Assembly (NCBI GenBank): GCA_026315105.1
Contig: CM048755.1
Location: forward strand, 760,449,301 to 760,513,300
DNA length: 64,000 nucleotides
Source: Locusta migratoria
Lineage: Eukaryota > Arthropoda > Insecta > Orthoptera > Acrididae
Direction: 5' to 3'
This document shows positions 22,434 through 33,818 of the stretch, piece after piece (the first letter of the stretch is position 1; each line of letters begins with the position of its first letter). Below the pieces are notes generated by a model that was not told where the DNA came from, searched no databases, and saw nothing but the letters and a program-made list of their open reading frames with translations. Position numbers and translations under genes: made by a program.

Positions 22434-23336
22434 AGGCCTTTCACACTGTCCATCACGTCACGTCAATGTCCATCAGAACATTCCGCATTGTATTTCTAAT
22501 GGCGGCATTCACACTGTCCGTCACCGGACCGTCACGTCAAGTTTTCTCGAGAAGAATGTTTTGACGGATAGCCGTCTGCTAACATCGGAAGTTAACCTAT
22601 TTTCGTAATGCGAATTACATGTTACAGTCGCCGATTGCACTGTTCATATGCAAATGTGTCTTATACATCTTTATTTTGTTGTTATACTTCGTCTTTGGGG
22701 TAAATCTTAATGTTTCATGACGACTTAAATATTTTTGTCAATTGAGTGTCCCCTTAAAATCGAGGTCGGATATCGGAAACCAAAAAATGGTTTATGTTAT
22801 GTAATATTGTAACAGAAAAGACTGGAGCAAACTGTTTATTTGAATAAGATTGTTATGTGAGTGCGCATTTTTCATTAAATAACATTTTAAATGAAAAAGT
22901 CAGTTCTAAGGAAAACAAAAATTCAGTTGTTTATGACGGTATTAACAATTTCAGCGGGCAAATCTTAATTGATAAAGTAAATAGGCGCTATTTAAGCTCT
23001 TATAAGTATTGTTTGATGTTTTCATATGTTTACTTTTTCGCTTGAAAATAGATGTCGATGTTTTGAAATGTTGTTTCAGTTCCCAGTAAGTTGGCCAAAA
23101 CCATACACTGTAAAGTTTTCTTTGGCCATCAATAACATTTAGCGTTGTTGTTCCCTCAATTATAGTATTAAACTATGACTTTCTAAATAACAGATCGCCA
23201 CTTATAACTACACTTTCAACATCGCATATTGAGATGGGCGAATTGACGTGACAGACACTGACGGACAATGTGAATACAACTTGACGTGACAGTGCAGTGA
23301 TGTGACGTTGACGTGACGGACAGTGTGAATTGGCCT
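22434..23336. mobile_element. 0.9-kb MITE, copy 2 (inverted)
   Basis: Flanked by TAA (22431-22433 and 23337-23339). Ends aggccttt/ttggcct and internal tgacgtgac arrays match copies 1 and 3 in reverse complement, including the middle segment with tttatgacggtattaacaa. Confidence 0.88.
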
Positions 23337-23502
23337 TAACACTTTCCAATTACACAGCTAAAGAAGTAATGGACAACTGGTTTATAATTCGTCTGCTTGA
23401 ATGGCTACCGCAGAGGCGCAGACTTGACGACCACAGACATTTATTTATCATTGCCTCGAAAGTACGTCTTTGAGAGCCGAAGTACCACTCGAAAACAAGC
23501 CC

Positions 23503-24107
23503 CTACCACACCGTAGCAGAGAAGCGAGGCAAACGTCCCCCAATTGAAGCAGCTGATCGTCGCCATTTGCAGGGAGGAATCCTAGTACTGTGGTTGTTAT
23601 TTAAAGTATATGAGACACAACAAGAGCGAAATGAAGCACAAAATGAACGCATGTTTGTTAAAAAAAATTATTGAGTACTGGAGTCTATTTAAAAAGTATT
23701 CTTAAATGAATGAAGTTTCCTAATTTCCGAAATACGTCTGATTAGAGACACAAAGTTTAAGCATGTAAGGCTCTTTTCTGAGAAGGTTGGAGCGATTTTG
23801 CATAAGATGATTCCATGATAATTGTAAAGTAGCAGAGAGTGTGATTACTATTTAATCCACATAATTTTCTGTCAGGTCCGGTTACTTTATGCCGACTACT
23901 CTGTACATCTTGCACGCTTATTTTGTATAGCACAATTTTGTCTACATCCCTTTCCAAATGAAGTACAATTTTTCTTTCAACTTGCTCGAATTTGGGTATG
24001 AATAATTATAATAACCCATATACTTTTAAATGGGCAGATCATTCGCACATTGCTTTGTAATAGAGATAGTACCCCTTAAATTGGTTGATTATGCAACATT
24101 CGATCAA
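23503..24107. repeat. Right arm of ~610-bp inverted repeat
   Basis: Reverse complement of 8057-8675: ctaccacaccgtagcagag (inner end) to acattcgatcaa (outer end), including agtagcagagagtg and gattccatgat shared with the left arm. Confidence 0.75.
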
Positions 24108-24188
24108 ATAGTTGACTATTTATGAAGTACAATACCACCTGTTAAATGTATAAAAGCAATTATTCGACCTACCTCTGCATTATACATA

Positions 24189-24505
24189 AAAAGGTAAAGC
24201 AGTCAACAATCCGAAGATTGGTTTGAACACCACAGTGCTTTACTAGGCATGGTCCTGTTTGGAGGTGGTATGCCGTTGCCTTCCTCCGACCTTCGAACTG
24301 ACTTACCCAGCCAGTTATAGGGGGACCTACAGTTTAACGTGGGTTCCTAACCACGGTGCTACTCGGTATTTTTCACATGAGCAATACTGCCAGAGGTGAA
24401 AGAAGTGGAAAGTGACAGATAAAAATCTTAGGACCTGGTGGGGATCGAACCCACGACCTTTGGATTTGTAGTCTGGCACTCTACCACTGTGCAACCGAGG
24501 CGCAC
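24189..24505 (-). mobile_element. tRNA-derived SINE, second family
   Basis: Minus strand. The head tgcgcctcggttgcacag carries the A box TTGCACAGTGGTAG and the B box GGTTCGATCCC (24435-24505), then a body to 24189. Flanked by a perfect 12-bp duplication GCATTATACATA (24177-24188 and 24506-24517). Confidence 0.88.
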
Positions 24506-25236
24506 GCATTATACATATATGACTAAAAATCTAAATACTTCTTATATGCCTACTTCTTCTTTCAGGCCAACTTAGTACATTAATTGTGGTAATATTTTTA
24601 GTAATTTATAGGCATATAAAATATGAGTACTTGACATGTAAAAAAGTACTTCTTTCAATTTTAGAGAATCATTTGTAAAGGATACCTAAACCAAAAAAAT
24701 ACGCTTATGATTTATTATTTCTTCATGAAAATACTATACGGTATACAAGTAATAACTGATCTGTGAAATGTAACACTGCTTACGTCTTCGTCTTTTCGTC
24801 CATTCTCACTGTTGCAATCAAAAGCAGGGCACGAACGAACCGTGTTTACGTACTGTTTCCCTGCAAATGGCGGCTTCTGTCACGTTCAGTGTGGGGACGC
24901 GACACTAGCGCCAGCGAGCGGTCTAGAGTTTATTTAGTAAGTCTATGCTCGACAACGGTTCCACCGCGTCCACACATTGGTACCAACGCTGGCGCCAACG
25001 TTGGTCAATATTTTTAAGGCGGCGTCCACACATTGGAGCCAACATTCAGATGAATTCGTCGAGAGCCAACGTAAACATATCTGCATATCTGACACACAAC
25101 TCGCGGACGATGCATTAACGGTTGTGAGAATGAACAATTACAGTTTGTAACTAAAAACCAAAAAAGGAAACATATGTAAAAGATGATGGGGTGTGTTGTA
25201 TAACTTCCTACCGAACATTAATTACGAAATCAGTAA

Positions 25237-26161
25237 AGGCCAATTCACACTGTCCGTCAGGTCAAGGTCACGTCACGGCACCGTCACATCAAGTTGTATT
25301 CACACTGTCCGTCAGTGTCCGTCACGTCAATTCGCCCATCTCAAAACGCGATGTTGAAAGTGAGGTTATGAGTAGCGATCTGTTATGTAGAAAGTCATAG
25401 TTTAATACTAGAATTGAAGGAACAACAATGCTAAGTGTTATTGACAGCCAAATAAAACTTTACAGGGTATGTTTTGGGCAACTTACTGGGAACTGAAACA
25501 ACATTTCACAACATCGACATATATTTTGAAGTGAAACAATAAACATATGAATACATCAAGCAACACTTATAAGAGCATAAATAGCGCCTGTTTACTTTAT
25601 CCATTACAATTTGCCCGTTTACATTGTTAATACCGTCGTAAACAACTGAACTTTTGTCTTTCGTTAGAACTGACTTTTTCATTTAAAATGATATTTAATG
25701 ACAAATGCGTAATAGAATTACAATCTTATTCTAATAAACAGTTTGCTTCAGTCTTTTCTGCTACAATGTTAAGTAACGTTAACCATTTTTTGGTTTCAGA
25801 TATCCGACCTCGATTTTAGTGGGACACTCAATTGACAAAAACATTTGAGTCGTCATGAAACATTTGAGATTTAGCCCTAAAACGAAGTATAACAACAAAA
25901 TAAAGGCGAATAAGACTTATTTGCATATAAACACTGCAATCGTCGACTGCAACATTTAATTCGCGTGACGAAAATAGGTTAACTTTCGTGTTAGCAGACG
26001 ACCGTTCCGTCAATACATTCTTCGCGAGAAAGCTTGACGTGACGTTGACGTGACGTGACGGTCCGCGAGGGACAGTGTAAACGCCTCCATTAGAAATACA
26101 ATGCGGAATGTTCTGACGGACGATGACGTGACGTGACGTGACGGACAGTGTGAATTGGCCT
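25237..26161. mobile_element. 0.9-kb MITE, copy 3
   Basis: Cleanest copy: TAA (25234-25236) | AGGCCAATTCACACTGTC ... GACAGTGTGAATTGGCCT | TAA (26162-26164). The subterminal run gatgacgtgacgtgacgtga is at about 26121. The TAA duplication and size fit a PIF/Harbinger-mobilised MITE, but no end sequence of the nearby autonomous element is identified to prove it. Confidence 0.9.
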
Positions 26162-26476
26162 TAAGTTGTAAAATATGTTACAAGTAATCTACACACAGTA
26201 TTAAAATTTAGACCTGCGCTTTAAGTGATTGAACTTAAAATAAAAAAGGATACCCATACGTTTTGGAGGGACACTACACTTGCTAAAGTTCTTTTGCTAC
26301 TGAAGGTTGACTCTTCGTTTTCTTGCTGCAGGAGACAATTTTAGAAGCCTACACTTCCTTTCTAAAATGACTATGTCATTCATATCACTGGTAGTGCTTG
26401 AAGTTTGCAAAGCAGTATGTGGAACTTGACAGGAAATGTTAATTTAAAAAATTGCCTTCAGTAATTGTGTCAGAGG

Positions 26477-26477
26477 G

Positions 26478-26507
<30 letters not shown>
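26477..26507 (+). repeat. Poly(A) run
   Basis: About 30 consecutive A. It may mark the 3' end of a retroposed fragment, but no duplication or source sequence was identified. Confidence 0.8.
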
Positions 26508-26512
<5 letters not shown>

Positions 26513-27434
26513 CGCGCCTAAGTTTTGCCTTGGCATTTCGAGCTTTGTGGTTGCTTTCACAAATAAATCACTTTCTGATACAGTTATAATATTTACAATG
26601 AGATTTTAAAACGTTAAAATAAACGACGTCGAAGAACGAACGATGAAAGAAACAGTTCCGAGACGAGCAGACGACAAAAGTAGAAATAAACGTTGGCGCC
26701 AATATGTGGACGACGTACCCACATTGATGTTTGGCCGAAATACCGACAAGCAAGGGAGCCGTACCATTGTTGGTTCCAATCATAGACGATAAATAAGTGG
26801 TCTATGGTTCCAATGCTATTTCACCGATCCATACATTGGGCGAACACAGTTGGCGCCAACCAAGGAGGTTAGAATCTCACCTCCTTGGCTACAACGTTGG
26901 GTCCAATGTCTAAATCCGATCTACGAATAAAGGCACGTGTACTACAGTCGAATTGTATGTAGTATATCTTTGTGTTTAGTTTTGACCATCTTTGAACACA
27001 ACTTCGTGTGTGAGTGGGAAAAGTAAGTATGAACCTCAGGGGATTACGCGTGGTATTGTTTACAGCGCATCGACAGTGTATTTAATGTATGTTGAAAGTC
27101 GTTTCTGTGTCTAACTGAGTCAAATTATGGCTGTGATCACTTTAGCATTGTTTCATTTTGCTGATATGTAATTGAACTGTGTGCTGCATTTACGAAACGA
27201 GCATGTACTTGCGCTCGAAAGAGTGTGAATTGATATTGTTGCGTACGTGTAGATAGATTTAGCGGAAAGTGTGAAACAATTCCAGTGCCTTATTACGTAC
27301 CTTTAAATGAATATTAGAAGAGCTTGAAACCAAGACCGAAATAAATTTTTTAATCAGTGCGCTTTCCATTTTCATACGCTAGTACACATTGTCATTTAGT
27401 ACCGGTTTTACGACCCTACTGTTGGTGAATCATT

Positions 27435-27498
27435 ATGGAAGAAACGACGTGTTGTTCGGCTGACAGTCCTGCTGATACAAGGCAAATAACAATTACCG
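27435..27498 (+). CDS. Candidate host-gene first coding exon
   Basis: ATG at 27435 follows an in-frame TGA 9 bases upstream, so the start is bounded. It encodes MEETTCCSADSPADTRQITIT plus one base, then a consensus donor G|GTAAGTAAG at 27498/27499 (phase 1). The preceding ~500 bp are AT-moderate, carry no transposon motif and could be promoter and 5' UTR. I cannot find the next exon in the window; the downstream DNA could be a long intron full of transposons. No family recognised from 21 residues; could be chance. Confidence 0.35.
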
Positions 27499-28640
27499 GT
27501 AAGTAAGCTTCCGCATAGTATTTGATATATCTTCATAATGCCTAATTTCATTTGTTGTTTGTCGGGGAAAGCGAGAGGAGCAGAGTCTGAAATGTTTCAG
27601 CTATTCACACGTATATTTCATATGTAATGTGAAAGAAAATAGATATTAAAAGAGAAGCCAGTGTAACTGGTGTTGCCTGATTGTTGTCTCTTTGTTGTTT
27701 TGAAACTTGACTAGTTACTGGCAACAACCGCCTGAGGTAATTAGGGTCTTGAAGAATGAATCTGGAGCAAATCATCACACCTCGGGTGCTTATCCTTTGC
27801 TATAGTTAAAATCTTGTAATAAAAGGATTATACCCGATAAGACATTCAACACCTTCGACGGAACAATGTTTTAATAAGGCCTAAAAATGGGTCTTAGCTG
27901 TGAGAACTAATGATCTGGTTTCATTAAGAGATGCGTAACATTTTGGTGGTTAAAAGAAAGTCAGAAAAATTGGCTTCTAGTTGGCGTAATCATGTTGCGT
28001 TCTCGTACTGTTGTAGTTTGCTCTCATTGAAGTTCTGGCATTCTGAGAATTGGTTAGTTGTCTTTATCAGTTTACGCTAATAACTTTAAATGACTCCATG
28101 CCCTTAATATCTAATTGTACTGTCAGAGTTCATTTAGTACCGTATTTTGTGAAATCTTAATGCTGGTATTTCAGTTCTTAAACAGTAACTGGTAATCCAA
28201 AAAATTGTAGCTCATGAGGTAGGCTACACGTGCCCTCGGGACCCAAACATTTTCAGTGTGTTTTGTTTAAAAAAAAATGTTCTATACTGTTTTGAAACTA
28301 CATTGCTCATATAGGTTCCTATCTTAAAGTTGTTAAAAAAGCAATACAGTGAACTGGATAAATTATGAAATGTGCAGAACATGTACTTTTCCGAACTCCT
28401 ACACATCAGTTAAAAATAGTAAGTTATACATTTGAAACTTCACATTTAAACACAAAATAGACTATGTTTCACAGCTCTAAACTGGGAAAAAAATTAAACA
28501 CCGTAAAAAATTTCTGCAGGCATGACTTGGAAAAATTTCAGTACCCTATTACATTCTCAGAGATGACTAGACCTACATGAAAATATTACACATTAGCAGG
28601 AATTATGTCACAATTTCAGTTTTGAATTATTCAGTGTCTT
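27499..28640. other. No recognised gene
   Basis: AT-rich sequence without transposon domains, tRNA boxes or clear repeats. If the 27435 exon is real this is the start of its first intron. Confidence 0.5.
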
Positions 28641-28649
28641 TAACAGTCA

Positions 28650-29048
28650 GTTTCAGTTGAACATTCCAAACACAATGGTGTTTGGCTTTACACACACTCC
28701 CGTGATGCTTTCTTATCTTTGTTAGATGGGCACACTGAGCTTCTTTTCCTCTTTGATTTAGTAGCACAAGCTGCACTGTGATATTGGAATGTCCCTGATG
28801 CTTTGGGTGAAATGTAATTTTCGATAGGCCTACCTTTCTTCAAAAATAGTTAATCCAGTCTCCTTTTCATACAGTTGCATAAGAGTTGTGCCCCTAGTTC
28901 AGTGGGGAATTCCCCATATGTCACATCATCAGTATCTTCTTTCCCATGGTACAAAGAATCATTTATGCCTGCTACATTAACATAGTGTAGAAGACTGCCA
29001 TAGGCCAGTGGATCATTTTTATTATCTATAATATTTTCTGTGTTCATT
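28650..29048 (-). pseudogene. piggyBac-like transposase C-terminal fragment
   Basis: The minus strand reads MNTENIIDNKNDPLAYGSLL, HYVNVAGINDSLYHG (family: AGVN near the end of the DDE domain), FPTELGAQLLCNCMKRRLD, then a Cys-rich tail KRKRSSVCPSNKDKKASREC ... PLCLECS, like the zinc-binding C-terminal domain of piggyBac proteins. The catalytic part is absent. Stop inside the Cys-rich tail. Not the same family as the elements at 42286 or 54872, as far as I can tell. Confidence 0.65.
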
Positions 29049-29224
29049 TTTCTGAAGTATTGTACTGTAAATCCAAGATAAGCCTACTGAAAACAGTGCC
29101 ACTAAAATTTTTTCAGTACTTCCATAGGGGAGATTGAGTCAATAATTAAATGACGAAGGACTAAGGACTCTTGTGGATGTGATGGGGTATCTAGCAGAAT
29201 TCTAAAGTACTGTTCTCCATATGT

Positions 29225-31125
29225 CAGCCCATGTAATTTTTCCTTTCAGAATAGTCTGTTTCTTGACAGATTAAAGAACTCAGTAGTGAAACCACTTTAT
29301 AAGAAAGGAGAAAGGGATAATGTAGACAACTATAGACCTATTTCTATGCCATTGGTTTTTTCTAAAGCTATTGGAAAGGCTGTATATTCAAGATTAATTG
29401 ATCATTTCAGTTCACATAATTTGTTGTCAAACTTGCAGTTTGGTTTTAGAAGTGGTTTAACGAATGAAAATGCTAAATTTTCGTTTCTCTGTGAGGCACT
29501 TGGGTTAAATAAGAGTCTACGGAGATGAGGTGTTTTCTTTGATTTAACAAAAGTGTTTGATTGTGTTGATCACAAAATATTGCTCCAGAAGTTGGAACAT
29601 TATAGAATAGGAGGAGTACCTCACAACTGGTTCATCTCTTACTTCAATTATAGGCAACAGAAGATAATTCTCCGCAGTGTAGAAAATGGCTATGACGTAC
29701 AATCGCAATGGGCCACAGTTAAGTGTATGGTGCCCCGGGGGTCTGTTTTGGGACCGTTGCTGTTGCTTATTTATATAAATGATATGCCTTCAAGTATAAC
29801 AGGTGACTGTAAAATATTTATGTTTGCTGATGATACAAACTTGGTAGTGAAGGATGTTGCTCGTAATATTGACACAGTATCAAATAATACAGTTCAAGAG
29901 ATAATTTCATGGCTTGTAGGAAACAAGTTGATGTTAAATCACAGTAAAACTGTGTTTTCAATTTCGAACACATAATTTGTCAAAAGCTGACATATTGATT
30001 ACACATAACGGGCATATGTTAAGTGAGACTGAACAGTTCAAATTTCTAGGTATTCATATAGACAGTAAGCTGTTGTGGAAACCCCATGTTCGGGATCTTG
30101 TCCAAAACTAATTTCTGCTATATTTACCATTAGAGCAATATCTGAAATAAGTGATTTTTCAACATGAACAGTAGTCTATTACACTTACTTTCAGTAACTT
30201 ATGACGTACAGCATTATTTTTTGGGGTAACTCACCTGAGGCAAAAAGGATATTTCTGGCTCAAAAGCGGATGGTTCGCGCAATATGTGGTGTAAGTTCAC
30301 GACTGTCATGTCGACCCCTTTTCAGTAGTCTGGGAATTTTGACACTGGCGTCACAATACGTTTTTTTCGGCTAAACTGCAGAGTCTCTTGCACACGCTCT
30401 GCAAATGTTGGCAACACCACAGCAGTCAACCACAGATTAGGTATAGGTTTTATTTATTTTGTGATCTGGACGAAACAGTGATCATTTTCAGTGAAAGTTA
30501 GGTTAGGTATAGGTTAAACAAGAAGTTTTTTTCTTTTTAGTATGTGAGGGCGTGTAGCGGCCGAATCTCCGGCCCAAAAACAATCTATCTACAGTTGCCA
30601 AAATACAAACCATGCTAAAAAACACGGGCATCAGACTCTGCAATTTTACCGTTTTTTTTCTTTAATGTCATTTGTTGTTAAGAACACCAGCTTATTCCCA
30701 CGAGTTAGTAGCTTTCACTCGGTGAATATAGACAGAAGTCGAATCTATATTTGCATCACACCACCTTGACACTTGTGCAGAAAGGTGTGCAGTATTCTGC
30801 AGCATCCATTTTCAATAAGCTGCCACAAGGAATAAAGCATCTTAGCACTAACTCCCACACTTTGAAATCTTAATTGAAGAGTTACCTCATGGCTCACTCC
30901 TTTTATTCTGTCAAGGAACTCCTAGAAAAATTTAGCAATTAAGCTAATTCATTTTATTTTCTTTATTGATTCTTTTCACTTTGTCTTAAGATTGTCATAG
31001 GACTACTTAAAAATTTTCTACTACCATTCTTGTGTAAAAATTCATGTATTGACTTGTTCCATGACTATGGAGTCTCACTCCTAAATTGGGTCCTATGGAA
31101 CAGAAAACCATAATAAATAAATAAA
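29225..31125 (+). pseudogene. CR1/Jockey-like LINE RT, 5'-truncated
   Basis: RT fingers VVKPLYKKGERDNVDNYRPI, NLQFGFRSGLTNENAKF, a stop at 29526, motif A GVFFDLTKVFDCVDHKILLQ, motif B MVPRGSVLGPLLLLIYINDM (Q to R), motif C IFMFADDTNLVV (intact), thumb QFKFLGIHIDSKLLWKPHV. Then decayed C terminus, interrupted by a MITE at 30369-30650 and resumed (FSISCHKE-type frame near 30820). The 3' end is ttgacttgttcc...aataaataaataaag near 31125. Dead copy. Confidence 0.82.
30369..30650. mobile_element. 282-bp MITE inside the LINE
   Basis: Ends ggctaaactgcagagtctc and (reverse complement of right end) ggtaaaattgcagagtctg form 19-bp inverted repeats. Flanks GTTTTTTTC and GTTTTTTTTC give an ~8-bp duplication, as hAT-type elements make. 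No ORF. Confidence 0.78.
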
Positions 31126-32640
31126 GGTACACCGGGCTCCTTGGGGGCCAATCACCCTTATGGAAACAAAACTGATAAGAGCAACAATGTTGTGATCTGG
31201 TAGCCAACAGGTTTCTTGGAGATGCAAGTCTGTGCTACCCCACACATTATGGCACTTGGAAAAGAATTAATGACAGTTCTGTTAAAGCAGAATTTTGTCA
31301 TTAGGGCTATATTAGCTCTGAATGTATGCAGTGTATATATTCTTACTCACTAATAATGACCATCTTGGTGGTTACCTCAGCCATCTGGCTACCCAAAGTA
31401 CTTCCATTCATTGTGTGACAATTTGAATACGTCATTGAGCTGCATGTGATGTTGCAGATGTAATTTGTTAGAACACTTGCAAACGATATATCGAAGTTTT
31501 GAAAATGTGTCAAAAGCTTGTCAAACACTGCTGACAAAAGTGGCTGTAACTTCTGGGTAAAAGTCTTGATCAGTGGCATGGCATAATGTATTTATGTGAC
31601 GTGAAGCGGCAGTGTTGGTAACAGTCCCAGTGGATGCTGGGATGAACGGCGGCAGACTACTTTTACAAGATATGAATATGAATGTGTTAACATCATGTTT
31701 GAATGATTTTATTTTCAAAATGAATCGCAGCGTTCGAATGTAGAAGATCGCACATTGCAAAACTACGTTTCTCGACATGCACTGTCATTCTGTTCAGATG
31801 TAACACTTTGTTGTTATGTAATTCGAAATAGGTGTGTGTCTCTCAAATGATACGAATTACAATAATTTTTTTTCAATGTTAATAATTTGGCGCTTGCAAC
31901 AATTTAATCTGTACTCTTCGGTTCCTGCCTAACCACATCCTTTAATATCATGACATATTCGTAAAAATCATAACATTCGCTCACAACAATTTAAACTGTA
32001 CTCTTATGTTCCTGCCTAACCACAACCCATAAAATCATGACATATTTTATAACAATAATATTCGTCGATGTATCCTTGTCCAGTCAGTAATTGAATTATG
32101 GTACGCCATTGGCTACTCGAAATGTACTACGTTGCCAACCTAACACTGCTACAGACACGCCGCGACCCTACCCATGCCGCTGGTAGAGAATTTAGCCAAC
32201 TTCTGTTCTAATAAAGATATAATAGTGAACTAGGTAATTTTGGAAAGATCTTGAAACAAGCTTTTCAATGGTATGTAGTTTAGTCGTATTCGAAGAATGT
32301 ACAAATTAAGGTCAGTGACCTTGACCTCCAATATCTCAAAACATATTGGCTTCAAAATTGGCAAAAATATATATTTGCTTATGTATATGACACTATATAA
32401 CATAGTAAAAAATCAAGCTGGGATGAAAATGGGATAAAGTAGTATGTACAGCAAAAGTGTTGCATTAATGCAAAATAAATTGTATTCAGACTTCTTCAAT
32501 ATGCCACAAAGCAGTGAAAGAGACATTCATTATTGAAAAGGTTAGTACAGTCAACAGGCCTGTAGGGAGCTTTTATAGTAATCTGACCTTCAGTGATGCA
32601 AAACAAAATATCTAGCCATCACAGCCCCACACACATTTGG
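31126..32640. other. No recognised gene; contains a tandem duplication
   Basis: Weak overlapping frames on the minus strand (31343-31778) show no family motif. 32220-32640 may be the eroded terminal region of the transposon relic that follows, since it resembles AT-rich terminal-repeat DNA (ccaatatctcaaaacatattgg), but I cannot prove it. Confidence 0.45.
31897..32067. repeat. Two-unit 87-bp tandem repeat
   Basis: Units at 31897 and 31984 share caacaattta, ctgtactctt, gttcctgcctaaccaca and aatcatgacatatt. Confidence 0.85.
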
Positions 32641-32649
32641 AAGGCTTGG

Positions 32650-33493
32650 TAAACTGGTTGGATTTACATGAAGAAATATGACAAATTTATCATCTAGACT
32701 TACTGTGTCTCAATACTGGGAAGCTACATATAACACTGTTTGTGCATCTTTTGGTGAAATGAGATGTGTTGGCCCTGTTGCTGTTCTCACATCAACCTGG
32801 ACAGTGTCCTCCTTGTCCACCGTTAAGATGTCAGGTTTCTCAGGATACACATATAAAGGTGAAGGCCCATGAGGTTGTAGGAAGTTAATTGAAACCTCAC
32901 TGGTATCTTCATTAACTTTCAAAACACATCCAAGCCACCAGTGACCATTGTACATACATGCAACGAGCAAGACAATGTTTGAATGTGGGAAATTGATAGT
33001 CTGCATCACATGTCAACTCTTTTAATCTGGAACATTTTAACATGAGCTTTGCGTTTTGATGAACACTGCAAACACACACACACTGTGGGTTCCAGCTGCA
33101 CCAGCCAAGAGACAGTTCATTGGTCGCAGCTGGCAGAATTTGAAAAATCTTATTGAGAGTCCTGGGTGTTCATCTTTGAATACCTGATACAGTTCATGCA
33201 GGTTTCCCAAGACTAGTCATTTTTGTTTATCCTCCTTCCCAGGCAAACATTGGCTTACATTGCCTCTTGTAGAATTCTACGACATTGTTCACAATTTGAT
33301 CATGTAAGACGTGCTTAGGTATGGGATTAAGAGTTGATAAGATACCATATTTATTGGCTGATTGTTTTGCTATTCTTACTAAGTAGTTTGAGGCTCCAAA
33401 TTCATGTTCAATCCTTTGAATGCTCCTACTTTTCGGAAGAAGTGTCAGAATTTGGGTATTCTCACTGCTTGTAGTGCTGGTACTGCATTTCAC
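32650..33493 (-). pseudogene. Deleted relative of the 46155-49491 transposase
   Basis: The minus strand, N to C: FGASNYLVRIAKQSANKYGI and HDQIVNNVVEFYKRQC (33300-33420), a Cys/His segment NCLLAGAAGTHSVCVC with HQN (about 33040-33110), then a C-terminal domain ACMYNGHWWLGCVLKVNEDT, VSINFLQPHGPSPLY. The same three blocks occur in the other copy (APNYMVRQSKKILKDKGIL; NCVLTGSSGRHSVFVC; IYDNNWWLAYVLEKDE). The putative catalytic core between the second and third blocks is missing, an internal deletion of about 1 kb. Truncated at 33493-33500 by the next LINE. Confidence 0.72.
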
Positions 33494-33818
33494 TTAAAGT
33501 TGGGTGCGTGCGTACCCCCTGGTTACGGCCAGGCCAGGGGAGGGGCAATTGCCTGTGCTGATACTTTCCTGATTCGCCGATTGGTCCCTCCGTCTGTATA
33601 TCGGGAGGTGTGACCTGGGGTGGGAACAATCACCCAAGGCGGGTGTGCTTCCGTTGGGGGCCCCCAGCAGGAAGGAGCGTGCCGTTGGAGACACTGGCAA
33701 TCGTGGGGGATACATCCGCGATGGTTATTAAAAAAGAAAATGTAAAGAGTCTTTAGAAATTGAAGTACTGGACAATAGTGTCTCGGAACAGAAAAATTTA
33801 CAGACATCAAAGTTCCTT

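Larger units (their letters stand above)
24960..26930. mobile_element. Candidate MITE with TTGGNGCCAAC repeats, hosting MITE copy 3
   Basis: Left (24960-25070) and right (26690-26925) blocks are rich in CCACAYATTGG and TTGGCGCCAAC. An inverted pair CGKCGTCCACAYATTGG lies near 25022 and 26720. A 10-bp hairpin CCAAGGAGGT/ACCTCCTTGG lies near 26857-26886. The 25237-26161 MITE sits inside. Outer ends are not precise. Confidence 0.45.

Noticed and set aside
31343..31778. Two minus-strand open frames as a possible host gene
   Set aside because: Overlap in different frames, composition like non-coding DNA, no family motif.
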